Positions 1-5,674 of a DNA stretch of 5,674 nucleotides are shown here, piece by piece (within the stretch, counting starts at the first letter, position 1; each line of letters begins with the position of its first letter). The notes under the pieces were generated by a model. The model had not been told where the DNA came from. It was given only the letters and a program-made list of their open reading frames with translations, and did no database searches. The translations under genes were made by a program, and so were the position numbers. This stretch comes from Bacteroidia bacterium. GTDB taxonomy: Bacteria > Bacteroidota > Bacteroidia > Bacteroidales > VadinHA17. Location of the stretch: assembly GCA_026391515.1 (NCBI GenBank), contig JAPLEC010000148.1, forward strand, positions 1 through 5,674. Direction: 5' to 3'.

Positions 1-1197
1 GCGATGTTCAGCAAAGAATGGCACACACCCGAAATAAAAATTCTGAATCCGGAAGCTTTTGCTGCCCAGACATCAGATCCTCATAAACAATTGAAAATAA
101 GCCTCTCAGATACAAAGTACAACCTGGACAGGGTAAATGTATGGATAAATGATGTTCCCATAGCCGGGCAAAATGGAATTTCATTGCGCAATAATCCGGC
201 AAGCTCTGTTATTAAAGATATTCCGCTGACTCTCTCTGCCGGTACTAATAAGATCCAGGTTTCCTGTTTAAATGAAAAAGGAGTAGAGAGCCTTATAGAG
301 GCTGTGGAAATAATTTATAATCCGATATCCTTAACAAAACCCGACCTATATGTTATTGCGATGAGCGTCTCCTCTTATAAGGACAAGCGTTATAACCTTC
401 AATATGCAGCTAAAGATGGGAGAGACATTGCTTCATTGTTTAATTCTGAATTATCTGAAAAAGCAGGATACAATCGGATAATTGTTGATACGCTTTTTAA
501 TAGTTCCGCTACAAAAGAAAACTTCTTCAGGCTCAGGGATAAACTGTTGACTACAAATGTTGACGACCAGGTAGTGGTGTTCGTTTCCGGCCATGGCCTT
601 CTTGACAATAATATGGATTTTTATTTTGCAACCTGCGACATTGACTTTAGTCATCCGGAAAAACGGGGCATTTCATTTGATAATCTTGAAGATCTCCTTG
701 ACAGTATCCCTGCAAGGAAAAAACTGATGATGATGGATGCCTGTCATAGCGGGGAAATAGACAAGGAAGAACCAACAAATCTTTTGGCCCAAAACCTGGG
801 AACCTCATCTGATATCACTTTCAGGGGAAATGTGAAAGAATACAGTTTTAAAGGAGTAAACAGCACTATGTCACAATCGGGAACTAATCTGAACAGTTCA
901 TTTGAGCTGATGCAGGAGCTGTTTGCCGGTCTTGATAATGGCACCGGAACAACTGTAATATCGGCAGCAGCAGGTAAAGGATATGCTCTTGAATCGCCAC
1001 AATGGAACAATGGCATCTTCACCTTTACTATTCTGAATGGAATGAAAAACAAGGCTGCCGACAAAAATAACGATGGCCAGATAACTGTATCTGAATTGAA
1101 AGATTATTCCATAAAACAGGTGGAGCTTCTTACAGGAGGGAAACAAAAACCTACAGCCAGAAGAGAATCTATAAATTACGACTGGAAAATATGGTAA
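1..1197 (+). CDS. Caspase-family (peptidase C14) cysteine protease, 5' end outside window
   Basis: Predicted caspase/metacaspase-like cysteine endopeptidase. Residues are counted from the ATG at 4. About 10-108 form a beta-rich Ig-like linker (VNVWINDVPI, LSAGTNKIQVSCLNEKG). The caspase core starts at DLYVIAMSVSSYKD (114-127). The catalytic His is H197 in VVVFVSGHG and the catalytic Cys is C247 in MMMDACHSGE. A p10-like part follows (TTVISAAAGKGYALESP, 316-332). Residues 353-364 (DKNNDGQITVSE) fit a 12-residue EF-hand loop, and the protein ends in KQKPTARRESINYDWKIW. This linker-caspase-tail order is familiar from Bacteroidota proteins with WD40 repeats at the N-terminus. The frame is open to base 1 and the ATG at 4 enters mid-linker, so I treat that ATG as internal; an upstream WD40 region is inference. 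Both catalytic residues are present, so it is probably active. Substrate and location are unknown. The TPR gene follows after 42 bases, probably in the same transcript. Confidence 0.9.
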   Translation, partial: AMFSKEWHTPEIKILNPEAFAAQTSDPHKQLKISLSDTKYNLDRVNVWINDVPIAGQNGISLRNNPASSVIKDIPLTLSAGTNKIQVSCLNEKGVESLIEAVEIIYNPISLTKPDLYVIAMSVSSYKDKRYNLQYAAKDGRDIASLFNSELSEKAGYNRIIVDTLFNSSATKENFFRLRDKLLTTNVDDQVVVFVSGHGLLDNNMDFYFATCDIDFSHPEKRGISFDNLEDLLDSIPARKKLMMMDACHSGEIDKEEPTNLLAQNLGTSSDITFRGNVKEYSFKGVNSTMSQSGTNLNSSFELMQELFAGLDNGTGTTVISAAAGKGYALESPQWNNGIFTFTILNGMKNKAADKNNDGQITVSELKDYSIKQVELLTGGKQKPTARRESINYDWKIW

Positions 1198-1239
1198 TTA
1201 TCTGCTGAAATTTATGAATTTAAAACTTGCTGAAACTGC

Positions 1240-3765
1240 ATGACATCTATGAAAAAAATTGCCGCAAAATATAAGGTGCTTTGTTTAATATTAGCTTTAT
1301 CAATATTGTCTCTGAAGGGATCGGGACAAACAGCACAGGACTATTTCAATAAGGGTAATGCAAAGAGCGACCTCAAAATCTACAGTGAAGCAATTGCATA
1401 TTATACTAAGGCAATTGAGCTTGATCCTAAGTACGCAAAAGCTTATTACAGCAGGGGTAAGGTAAAGGACATACTTCAGGATTATTTCGGAGCTATCGAA
1501 GACTATACAAAAGCAATTGACGCCAATCTTAACGATATAGAAGCTTATTATTACAGAGGAAATGCAAAGAGCAACCTTAAGGTTTATGAGGAAGCTGTCT
1601 CTGACTACACTAAAGTTATTGAGATCAACCCTAAATATGAAAAAGCATACTATAACAGGGCATCGGCAAAAAAAAATCTCCAGGATTACATCGGGGCTGT
1701 TTCAGACTATACTAAAGCTATTGAAATAAGCCCTAAGAATGTAAAGGCATATATCAACAGGGCAAATGCTGAAAGCAGCCTCCAAAATTATAGTGAAGCA
1801 ATATCAGACTACTCTAAAGCAATTGAGATCAATCCTGATGATAAAGATTCATATTTTAACAGGGCATTCGATAAGGTCAATTTTGAAGACTACGCTGGAG
1901 CAATAGAAGATTATACCAAGGTAATTAAATTGGATCCTGATAATGTAACAGCTTATGTCAACAGGGGAGAACAAAAGATTAAGTTTCAGGATCTCGCGGG
2001 AGCAATTACAGACTTTACTAAAGCAATTGAAATTGATCCCGGGTATGAATTGGCATATTTTATCAGAGCAGATGCTGAGAAAGATCTCCAGGACTATGAT
2101 GGAGCAATAGCTGATTATACCTGGGCTCTTAATCTTTATCCTGAAAACGGAGATTTATATTATAATAGGGCAACAGCTAAACACTTACTTCGGGACTTCA
2201 GTGGAGCAGTTGACGATTATACAAAAGCCAGCGAGTATTATCCCAACGATATTAATATTATTTTTAATAGGGGAAATGCAAGGAGCGGTCTCCAGGACTT
2301 CAAAGGAGCAATCGCTGATTATGATAAGGTAATTGAGCTTCATGATGAACCATTTTTTTTCGAATTGCTGGCCAAAGACACTCTTCAGAACAATAATGAC
2401 GCAAAGGCCGATCATTCAAATATCCCGGATGTATTTTTTCGCAGGGGACTCGCAAAAGAAAGTCTTCAGGACTACACGGGAGCAATAGCAGACTTTACTG
2501 AGGTAATAGAGATTAACCCGAATGACGGGGCTGCATATAATGAAAGAGGTCTTTGTAAAGATATTCTTAAAGATTACTCAGGATCGACTGCTGACTTCAG
2601 TAAAGCAATAGAGCTTGACCCTAATGATATAAAGGCTTATAATGACAGAGGAATAGCAAAGGCCAATCTTGAAGATTTCAGTGGAGCAATTGCTGACTAT
2701 TATAAGGTTAAGGATTATGTTGACAGGGCAGCACAAAAGAATAAACTCCAGGATTTCACTGGAGCAATCGCTGACTATACTAAAGCAATTGAAATAAGCC
2801 CTAAGAATTCAAAGGCTTATCATTTCCGAGGAAATGCAAAGAGCGATCTTGAAGACTACAATGGAGCAATTGACGACTATACAAAAGCTATCGAGCTTAA
2901 TCCTAAGGATGCAGATACTTATTATGACCGAGGACTTGCAAAGCATTATCTTCAAGACTATCAAGGGGCAATTTTTGACTATAATAAGGCATTAGAAATT
3001 AACCCTGAATTTTCAGATGCTTTTTATAGCAGAGGAGTTGCAAAGTATAATCTGCAAGACTATATGGGTGCAATTAATGACTATTCTAAAGCCAAAGAGA
3101 TTGATCCTGAATTTTCACAAGTTTATTTTAGCAGAGGAGTTGCAAAGAGCGATCTTGAAGACTACAATGGAGCAATTGACGACTATACAAAAGCCAGTGA
3201 GTTTTCTCCTGGTGATATTAATGTTTATATTAATAGAGGAAATGCAAGGAGCGGTCTGCAGGACTTCAAAGGAGCAATTGCTGACTATACTAAAGCAATA
3301 GAGATTGACCCTAATGATATAAAGGCTTATTTTAATAGGGGTTTTGCAAAATCAGAACTCAAAGATTACAATGGATCCATAGATGATTATGATGTTGCGA
3401 TAAAAATTGATTCCAGCTTTTCAGATATTTACAATGATCGAGGCTGGTCTAAGTTAAAATTAAGTTTATTTTCTGAAGCATTAGTCGATTTTAATAAAGC
3501 AATTGAACTGGATGCAAAGAATGATTATACATTTAACAACAGAGCAGAAGTAAAATATAGTCTTAACGATTTTGAAGGCTGCATTAAAGATTCCGAAATG
3601 GCTTTAAGCATTAATCCTGAACAGCCGGATTCTTATTACCTGATGGGAATGTCTTACTTTAAGCTCGGGAAAATGGATGCAGCATGCGAGAACTGGAACA
3701 AAGCTAAGGAAGCAGGAAAAGCAGAAGCTGCAGAGTATATCTCAAAATATTGCAGTAAGAAGTGA
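1240..3765 (+). CDS. Large exported TPR-solenoid protein (about 23 TPRs)
   Basis: An 841-residue protein that is almost entirely tetratricopeptide repeats, which form helical-hairpin scaffolds for protein-protein contacts; no enzymatic domain is visible. Residues 4-29 look like a Sec signal peptide. Twenty-three units follow from residue 34 to 831, most exactly 34 residues with the pattern AYxNRGxAKxxLxDYxGAIxDYTKAIEIxP. Exceptions are unit 10 (340-397, carrying a degenerate 24-residue excess) and unit 13 (466-491, 8 residues short). The last unit differs (YYLMGMSYFKLGKMDAACENW) and ends in a cap, EYISKYCSKK, like other Bacteroidota TPR proteins, so the 3' end is intact. The start is uncertain: ATG 1240 (MTSMKK) or ATG 1249 (MKK, the more typical signal-peptide start); neither has a clear ribosome-binding site. 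It lies 42 bases after the caspase gene, which suggests co-transcription and perhaps a scaffold role for the protease, but that is inference. Confidence 0.93.
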   Translation: MTSMKKIAAKYKVLCLILALSILSLKGSGQTAQDYFNKGNAKSDLKIYSEAIAYYTKAIELDPKYAKAYYSRGKVKDILQDYFGAIEDYTKAIDANLNDIEAYYYRGNAKSNLKVYEEAVSDYTKVIEINPKYEKAYYNRASAKKNLQDYIGAVSDYTKAIEISPKNVKAYINRANAESSLQNYSEAISDYSKAIEINPDDKDSYFNRAFDKVNFEDYAGAIEDYTKVIKLDPDNVTAYVNRGEQKIKFQDLAGAITDFTKAIEIDPGYELAYFIRADAEKDLQDYDGAIADYTWALNLYPENGDLYYNRATAKHLLRDFSGAVDDYTKASEYYPNDINIIFNRGNARSGLQDFKGAIADYDKVIELHDEPFFFELLAKDTLQNNNDAKADHSNIPDVFFRRGLAKESLQDYTGAIADFTEVIEINPNDGAAYNERGLCKDILKDYSGSTADFSKAIELDPNDIKAYNDRGIAKANLEDFSGAIADYYKVKDYVDRAAQKNKLQDFTGAIADYTKAIEISPKNSKAYHFRGNAKSDLEDYNGAIDDYTKAIELNPKDADTYYDRGLAKHYLQDYQGAIFDYNKALEINPEFSDAFYSRGVAKYNLQDYMGAINDYSKAKEIDPEFSQVYFSRGVAKSDLEDYNGAIDDYTKASEFSPGDINVYINRGNARSGLQDFKGAIADYTKAIEIDPNDIKAYFNRGFAKSELKDYNGSIDDYDVAIKIDSSFSDIYNDRGWSKLKLSLFSEALVDFNKAIELDAKNDYTFNNRAEVKYSLNDFEGCIKDSEMALSINPEQPDSYYLMGMSYFKLGKMDAACENWNKAKEAGKAEAAEYISKYCSKK
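1249..1326 (+). other. Predicted Sec signal peptide of the large TPR protein
   Basis: From the second Met the protein has a basic n-region (MKKIAAKYK), a hydrophobic core (VLCLILALSILSL) and a polar c-region (KGSGQT). Signal peptidase I could cut after G29 (GSG|Q), leaving an N-terminal Gln as is common in Bacteroidota exported proteins. The Cys at residue 15 is inside the hydrophobic core and does not form a lipobox, so a lipoprotein is unlikely. The predicted destination is the periplasm or cell surface. Confidence 0.75.
2212..2322 (+). repeat. 111-bp imperfect direct repeat, copy 1 (TPR units 9-10)
   Basis: By hand alignment this stretch matches 3178-3288 without gaps at 95 of 111 positions. 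It includes the almost identical block encoding NRGNARSGLQDFKGAIADY, and the unusual TKASE in place of the common TKAIE. The offset of 966 bp is nine units plus the 48 bp left by the irregular units 10 and 13. Confidence 0.85.
2601..2640 (+). repeat. 40-bp direct repeat, copy 1 (end of TPR unit 12)
   Basis: Matches 3291-3330 with a single mismatch at 2615 (c against a) and encodes KAIELDPNDIKAY against KAIEIDPNDIKAY. The offset of 690 bp is seven units minus the 24 bp missing from unit 13. Confidence 0.85.
2835..2888 (+). repeat. 54-bp perfect direct repeat, copy 1 (TPR unit 15)
   Basis: These 54 bases, encoding AKSDLEDYNGAIDDYTKA, are identical to 3141-3194. The copies are 306 bp apart, exactly three TPR units. 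With no synonymous differences, this points to recent duplication or gene conversion, not just protein-level conservation. Confidence 0.9.
3141..3194 (+). repeat. 54-bp perfect direct repeat, copy 2 (TPR unit 18)
   Basis: Identical to 2835-2888 and 306 bp downstream of it. The match ends on both sides at single-base differences (a/t before, t/c after). The sequence just downstream matches a different part of the gene (2212-2322), so unit 18 is a mosaic of two sources. Confidence 0.9.
3178..3288 (+). repeat. 111-bp imperfect direct repeat, copy 2 (TPR units 18-19)
   Basis: Partner of 2212-2322 (95/111 identical by eye). It overlaps the 3' end of the 54-bp repeat copy 2, showing that neighbouring segments of the array came from different parental units. 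Confidence 0.85.
3291..3330 (+). repeat. 40-bp direct repeat, copy 2 (end of TPR unit 19)
   Basis: Partner of 2601-2640, one mismatch. It directly follows the 111-bp repeat copy 2, extending the patchwork of copied segments across units 18-20. Confidence 0.85.
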
Positions 3766-3826
3766 AATACTCATCATTTAGCTATAAATCAATAACTTAC
3801 GAGGAGGGTGCATAAACTACTTTTAG

Positions 3827-3868
3827 CTTTTCTCACCGGAACGAACCAGAGACCAACTGTGAGAAAAG
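3827..3868. repeat. 10-bp perfect inverted repeat with 22-nt loop
   Basis: CTTTTCTCAC (3827-3836) is the exact reverse complement of GTGAGAAAAG (3859-3868). It lies inside the caspase remnant. No T-run follows the right arm, so it is not a typical terminator. It could be a weak hairpin in the mRNA, a site for a DNA-binding protein, or chance. Confidence 0.45.
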
Positions 3869-3900
3869 AATCAATCAATTATGATTGGAAAATCCGGTAA
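3832..3900 (+). pseudogene. Remnant of a caspase-gene 3' end
   Basis: Read in frame up to the taa at 3898-3900, this encodes LTGTNQRPTVRKESINY followed by DWKIR. It aligns without gaps to the last 22 residues of the caspase protein at the window start (LTGGKQKPTARRESINY, then DWKIW), with 16 of 22 identical, ending at the same stop codon. Similarity continues weakly past the stop (taattatctgctgaaat against taattgtcttagaaat). The frame runs upstream only to a stop at 3793, so no caspase domain remains. It differs from the intact tail at many bases and its last residue is Arg instead of Trp. It therefore looks like an old duplicate or another paralogue reduced to its end, not a recent copy. Confidence 0.8.
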
Positions 3901-4018
3901 TTGTCTTAGAAATGATTTTATCCGCTATAGTAATTGTACAATCCATAGGTGGTTTAGCATTTATTTAATTAATATTTAAAAGTAGAATTGTTATTTTTAT
4001 ATATTCTATATCAAGATA

Positions 4019-4023
4019 AAAGG
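4019..4023 (+). promoter_or_regulatory. Possible ribosome-binding site of the membrane TPR gene
   Basis: AAAGG ends 5 bases before the ATG at 4029, and a second AGG (4025-4027) sits next to the start. Purine-rich leaders are weakly used in Bacteroidota, so this mainly supports the ATG at 4029, the first Met before the two membrane helices. Confidence 0.35.
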
Positions 4024-4028
4024 TAGGT

Positions 4029-5303
4029 ATGGAACAAGATGAAAAACCTAAGATCGCTGAGTTAAAACGCCCACGAGCAGGATGCTTCTGGTTGTGCGTT
4101 CTGATAACAATCATTTTTTTGATATTTCTTGTTCCACGTTATGGATGGGGAATTATGGCTTTAACATCTCCAGTAATTATATTCGGTATTCTTGATCTTA
4201 TATCATACTTTGAAGAGGATGCAAAGACAAGACCGCTTGAGTCTGCAGATGCCTATTATAGCAGAGGGATAAAAAAACTCAATCTTCATTACTATAAGGA
4301 AGCAATTAACGACTTTACTTACGCTATTGGGCTTGATCCTAGGCATATTACATCTTTTCTTCATAGAGGTCTTGCAAAGACCAGCCTGAAAGACTATAAG
4401 GGCGCGCTTTCTGACTATAATCATGCCATTAGGCTGGATCCTGATAATAAAGTATCTTATTTCTACAGAGGCAGACTTAGAAAAGATTATCTCAATGACT
4501 ATAAAGGAGCTATAACCGATTATACTAAATCTATTGAAGGTGCTGCTTATGATGAAATAACATATGAGAACAGGGGAAATTCAAAGTACAAGCTCAAGGA
4601 TTATAATGGAGCAATTGCCGACTACTCCAAAGCTATTGAAACATCCATAGAACCTGAATCTCTTTTTTTCTATCGGGGTAATGCAAAATACAGACTTGGA
4701 GATTTTGGTGGAGCAATAGCTGACTTTAGTCAATCAATTGAGCATGATCCATATTATGCAGATGCTTATTTTAACAGGGGCGTTACAAAAGAAAGAATGA
4801 ACGATCACAATGAAGCAATTATCGATTTTAATAAAGCTATAGAAATAGCACCCAAAAACAAAGAAGTTTATTCTGACCAAAGTGAAATAAAGGATGATCT
4901 TACGGATATTGCAGGTGAAATGGTTGATTTGACCTGGGTTAAAGATATTGAACATTATTTTGAAGATACAGTTGATAATAAGAAGGCTGCAGAAGAAGTC
5001 AGACTTGGACATGAAAAGGCTGTAAGCGATCATATCAAAGTAACTGATATCATTCCGGAGCAGGTAATTACATTTTTTCATAAGCGATCATTAAAATGGA
5101 TAGTCCTGACAATCGTTGCGTTCCTGCTGGTAACCGTAGGATTATTCTTTAGAGAAAAGGAGAAAAAGGGAAAGATCGAAACAGAGGATAGAGAGAAGAG
5201 CATACAAAAGGAAAACACAGGTATAGTTGCCGATAGTGTCCCTGTTGCTGACAATGTCCCTGTCGTCGACTCATTATTAAATGCTTCGTCAAAGGTTAAT
5301 TAA
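4029..5303 (+). CDS. Membrane-anchored TPR protein with three predicted TM helices
   Basis: A 424-residue protein of unknown function. A basic N-terminus (KRPRAG, 13-18) precedes two hydrophobic helices, about 19-35 (CFWLCVLITIIFLIFLV) and 40-58 (WGIMALTSPVIIFGILDLI). TPRs start at A75: six clear units to E279 (unit 3 has one extra residue), then two degenerate ones (280-313 and 314-347). A ninth repeat seems to begin (TFFHKR, 348-353) but turns into a third membrane helix, about 356-374 (KWIVLTIVAFLLVTVGLFF). The tail is charged (REKEKKGK) and ends in VADSVPVADNVPVVDS-type repeats. No catalytic motif is visible. The N-terminal hairpin predicts cytoplasmic TPRs; the basic residues on both sides of the third helix leave the tail's side unclear. 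Its TPRs are clearly related to those of the exported protein upstream, 263 bases away, probably with its own promoter. Confidence 0.9.
   Translation: MEQDEKPKIAELKRPRAGCFWLCVLITIIFLIFLVPRYGWGIMALTSPVIIFGILDLISYFEEDAKTRPLESADAYYSRGIKKLNLHYYKEAINDFTYAIGLDPRHITSFLHRGLAKTSLKDYKGALSDYNHAIRLDPDNKVSYFYRGRLRKDYLNDYKGAITDYTKSIEGAAYDEITYENRGNSKYKLKDYNGAIADYSKAIETSIEPESLFFYRGNAKYRLGDFGGAIADFSQSIEHDPYYADAYFNRGVTKERMNDHNEAIIDFNKAIEIAPKNKEVYSDQSEIKDDLTDIAGEMVDLTWVKDIEHYFEDTVDNKKAAEEVRLGHEKAVSDHIKVTDIIPEQVITFFHKRSLKWIVLTIVAFLLVTVGLFFREKEKKGKIETEDREKSIQKENTGIVADSVPVADNVPVVDSLLNASSKVN
4251..5069 (+). repeat. TPR-coding array of the membrane protein (about 8 units)
   Basis: Units of 34 residues begin at A75, S109, S143 (35 residues), T178, L212, A246, V280 and T314. 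Units 7 and 8 have lost most consensus residues but keep the length and the helix-B pattern (EKAVSDHIKVTDIIPEQ in unit 8). They are probably real but diverged repeats leading into the third membrane helix. Confidence 0.8.
5226..5279 (+). repeat. 18-bp tandem repeat, three copies, third degenerate
   Basis: Units start at 5226, 5244 and 5262. The first two differ at only three bases and encode VADSVP and VADNVP; the third encodes VVDSLL. It forms the C-terminal tail of the membrane TPR protein, just before the overlapping start of the next reading frame. Confidence 0.7.
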
Positions 5304-5674
5304 CTATTTTACAAAATCAATTGAACTTTATCCGGGATATGTGAAAGCTTATTGCTTCAGAGGAATTATAAAGAGCGAAAAAAAGGACTCAGCGGGAGCA
5401 ATGGCCGATTTTAATAAAGCTACACATCTTGATCCAAAGAATCCTGATGTTTACTGGTATAAAGGGAATGCTCAGAATATACTGAATGATTTTAAAGGAG
5501 CAATTGTAAGCTATACAAACTCCATTGAACTGGATCCTGAGTATATGGATGCTTATCGTAACAGGGGATTTGCATATACAAATCTTCATAATTACGACAA
5601 AGCAATATCAGACTTTTCTAAAGTTATTAATCTTTATTCTGATTATCAGACTGCGTTAAGAAACAAAGGGCTCG
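5281..5674 (+). CDS. TPR protein, 3' end outside window; begins mid-repeat
   Basis: The frame runs open from the ATG at 5281 to the window end (131 codons). It begins MLRQRLINYFTKSIEL, the second half of a TPR (compare xxDYTKAIEL). Three full 34-residue units follow, starting AYCFRG, VYWYKG and AYRNRG, then the first residues of another (ALRNKGL). The ATG sits immediately after an in-frame taa (5278-5280) and overlaps the last 23 bases of the membrane TPR gene, so translation could be coupled. There is no visible ribosome-binding site, signal peptide or membrane helix. The missing first helix suggests a truncated or rearranged gene, or a later start such as ATG 5401. The coding signal is strong because TPR residues are kept throughout, but whether this is a working gene cannot be decided here. 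Confidence 0.65.
   Translation, partial: MLRQRLINYFTKSIELYPGYVKAYCFRGIIKSEKKDSAGAMADFNKATHLDPKNPDVYWYKGNAQNILNDFKGAIVSYTNSIELDPEYMDAYRNRGFAYTNLHNYDKAISDFSKVINLYSDYQTALRNKGL

Larger units (their letters stand above)
1339..3732 (+). repeat. TPR-coding repeat array, 102-bp units (about 23)
   Basis: The DNA repeats with a 102-bp period that encodes one 34-residue TPR per unit. Regular units cover residues 34-339, 398-465 and 492-831. Two irregularities break the phase. Unit 10 is followed by a decayed partial repeat (2347-2430, LLAKDTLQNNNDAKADHS resembling GLAKDxLQDYxGAIADYT). Unit 13 (2635-2712) stops after ADYYKVK and lacks the usual 8-residue AIEIDPxx end, equal to a 24-bp loss. Both keep the frame. 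Confidence 0.9.
3766..4028. other. Intergenic region with caspase relic and AT-rich leader
   Basis: This 263-base gap holds three things. About 3766-3795 has no recognisable feature. About 3796-3900 contains the decayed caspase 3' end and a 10-bp inverted repeat. About 3901-4028 is very AT-rich and is the probable promoter/leader of the next gene; I could not place a convincing Bacteroidota -33/-7 pair (TTTG ... TAnnTTTG) in it. No stem followed by a T-run is seen, so no rho-independent terminator is called for the large TPR gene. Confidence 0.6.

Noticed and set aside
744..1064. 106-codon - strand frame opposite the caspase gene
   Set aside because: Antisense to a conserved caspase domain whose motifs fix the coding strand; no domain seen in it.
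1198..1239. Possible promoter or terminator between the caspase and the large TPR gene
   Set aside because: Only 42 bases, without a hairpin, T-run or clear promoter motif; read-through from the caspase gene is simpler.
3017..3301. 94-codon + strand frame inside the large TPR gene
   Set aside because: It is the shifted reading of the 102-bp repeats, showing the same periodic pattern (AEELQ...), not a separate protein.
1339..3732. Regular repeat spacing as a CRISPR array or DNA satellite
   Set aside because: The 102-bp period is coding and corresponds exactly to 34-residue TPRs, with no unique spacers.
3808..3900. Short frame with GTG start directly after a GAGGAGG-like sequence, 30 codons
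   Set aside because: The purine-rich stretch abuts the GTG with no spacing, and most of the peptide is explained as the decayed caspase tail; there is no sign of an independent gene.
3986..4015. Possible promoter (attg ... tatattctatatcaag) before the membrane TPR gene
   Set aside because: Spacing and bases fit the Bacteroidota -33/-7 consensus poorly; AT-richness alone produces such matches.
4734..5081. 115-codon - strand frame opposite the membrane TPR gene
   Set aside because: Antisense shadow of a strong TPR coding frame; Cys-, Ile- and Phe-rich with no recognisable domain.

Overview
The window looks like a piece of a Bacteroidota (Bacteroidetes-type) chromosome. This is inferred from AT-rich DNA, mostly absent Shine-Dalgarno sites, long arrays of 34-residue tetratricopeptide repeats (TPRs) of the 'GNAKxxLxDYxGAIxDYTKAIELDP' type, and a caspase-like protease with the tail KQKPTxRRE...DW, which I know from Bacteroidota WD40/caspase proteins. 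No species can be named. Every gene I can support lies on the + strand.

Layout: (1) 1-1197 is the 3' part of a caspase-family (peptidase C14) gene. It has an Ig-like linker, a caspase fold with His197 and Cys247, an EF-hand-like loop and a conserved tail; its true start lies outside the window. (2) 1240-3765 encodes an 841-residue exported protein made of a signal peptide and about 23 TPRs. Some of the repeats are nearly identical at DNA level, so the array has grown recently. (3) 3766-4028 is the only sizeable gap. It contains a short decayed copy of the caspase gene's 3' end (3832-3900), an inverted repeat, and an AT-rich leader for the next gene. (4) 4029-5303 encodes a 424-residue membrane protein with two N-terminal membrane helices, about eight TPRs, a third membrane helix and a charged tail. 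(5) From 5281 to the window end runs a further TPR reading frame. It overlaps the 3' end of the previous gene and begins in the middle of a repeat.

The picture is a caspase protease beside a family of related TPR proteins, one predicted exported and one membrane-anchored. A leftover caspase tail in front of the second TPR gene suggests that a caspase-TPR module was once duplicated and partly deleted. A scaffold/sensor (TPR) and effector protease (caspase) partnership is a reasonable hypothesis, but nothing in the sequence proves it. No RNA genes, CRISPR arrays, insertion sequences or convincing terminators were found.
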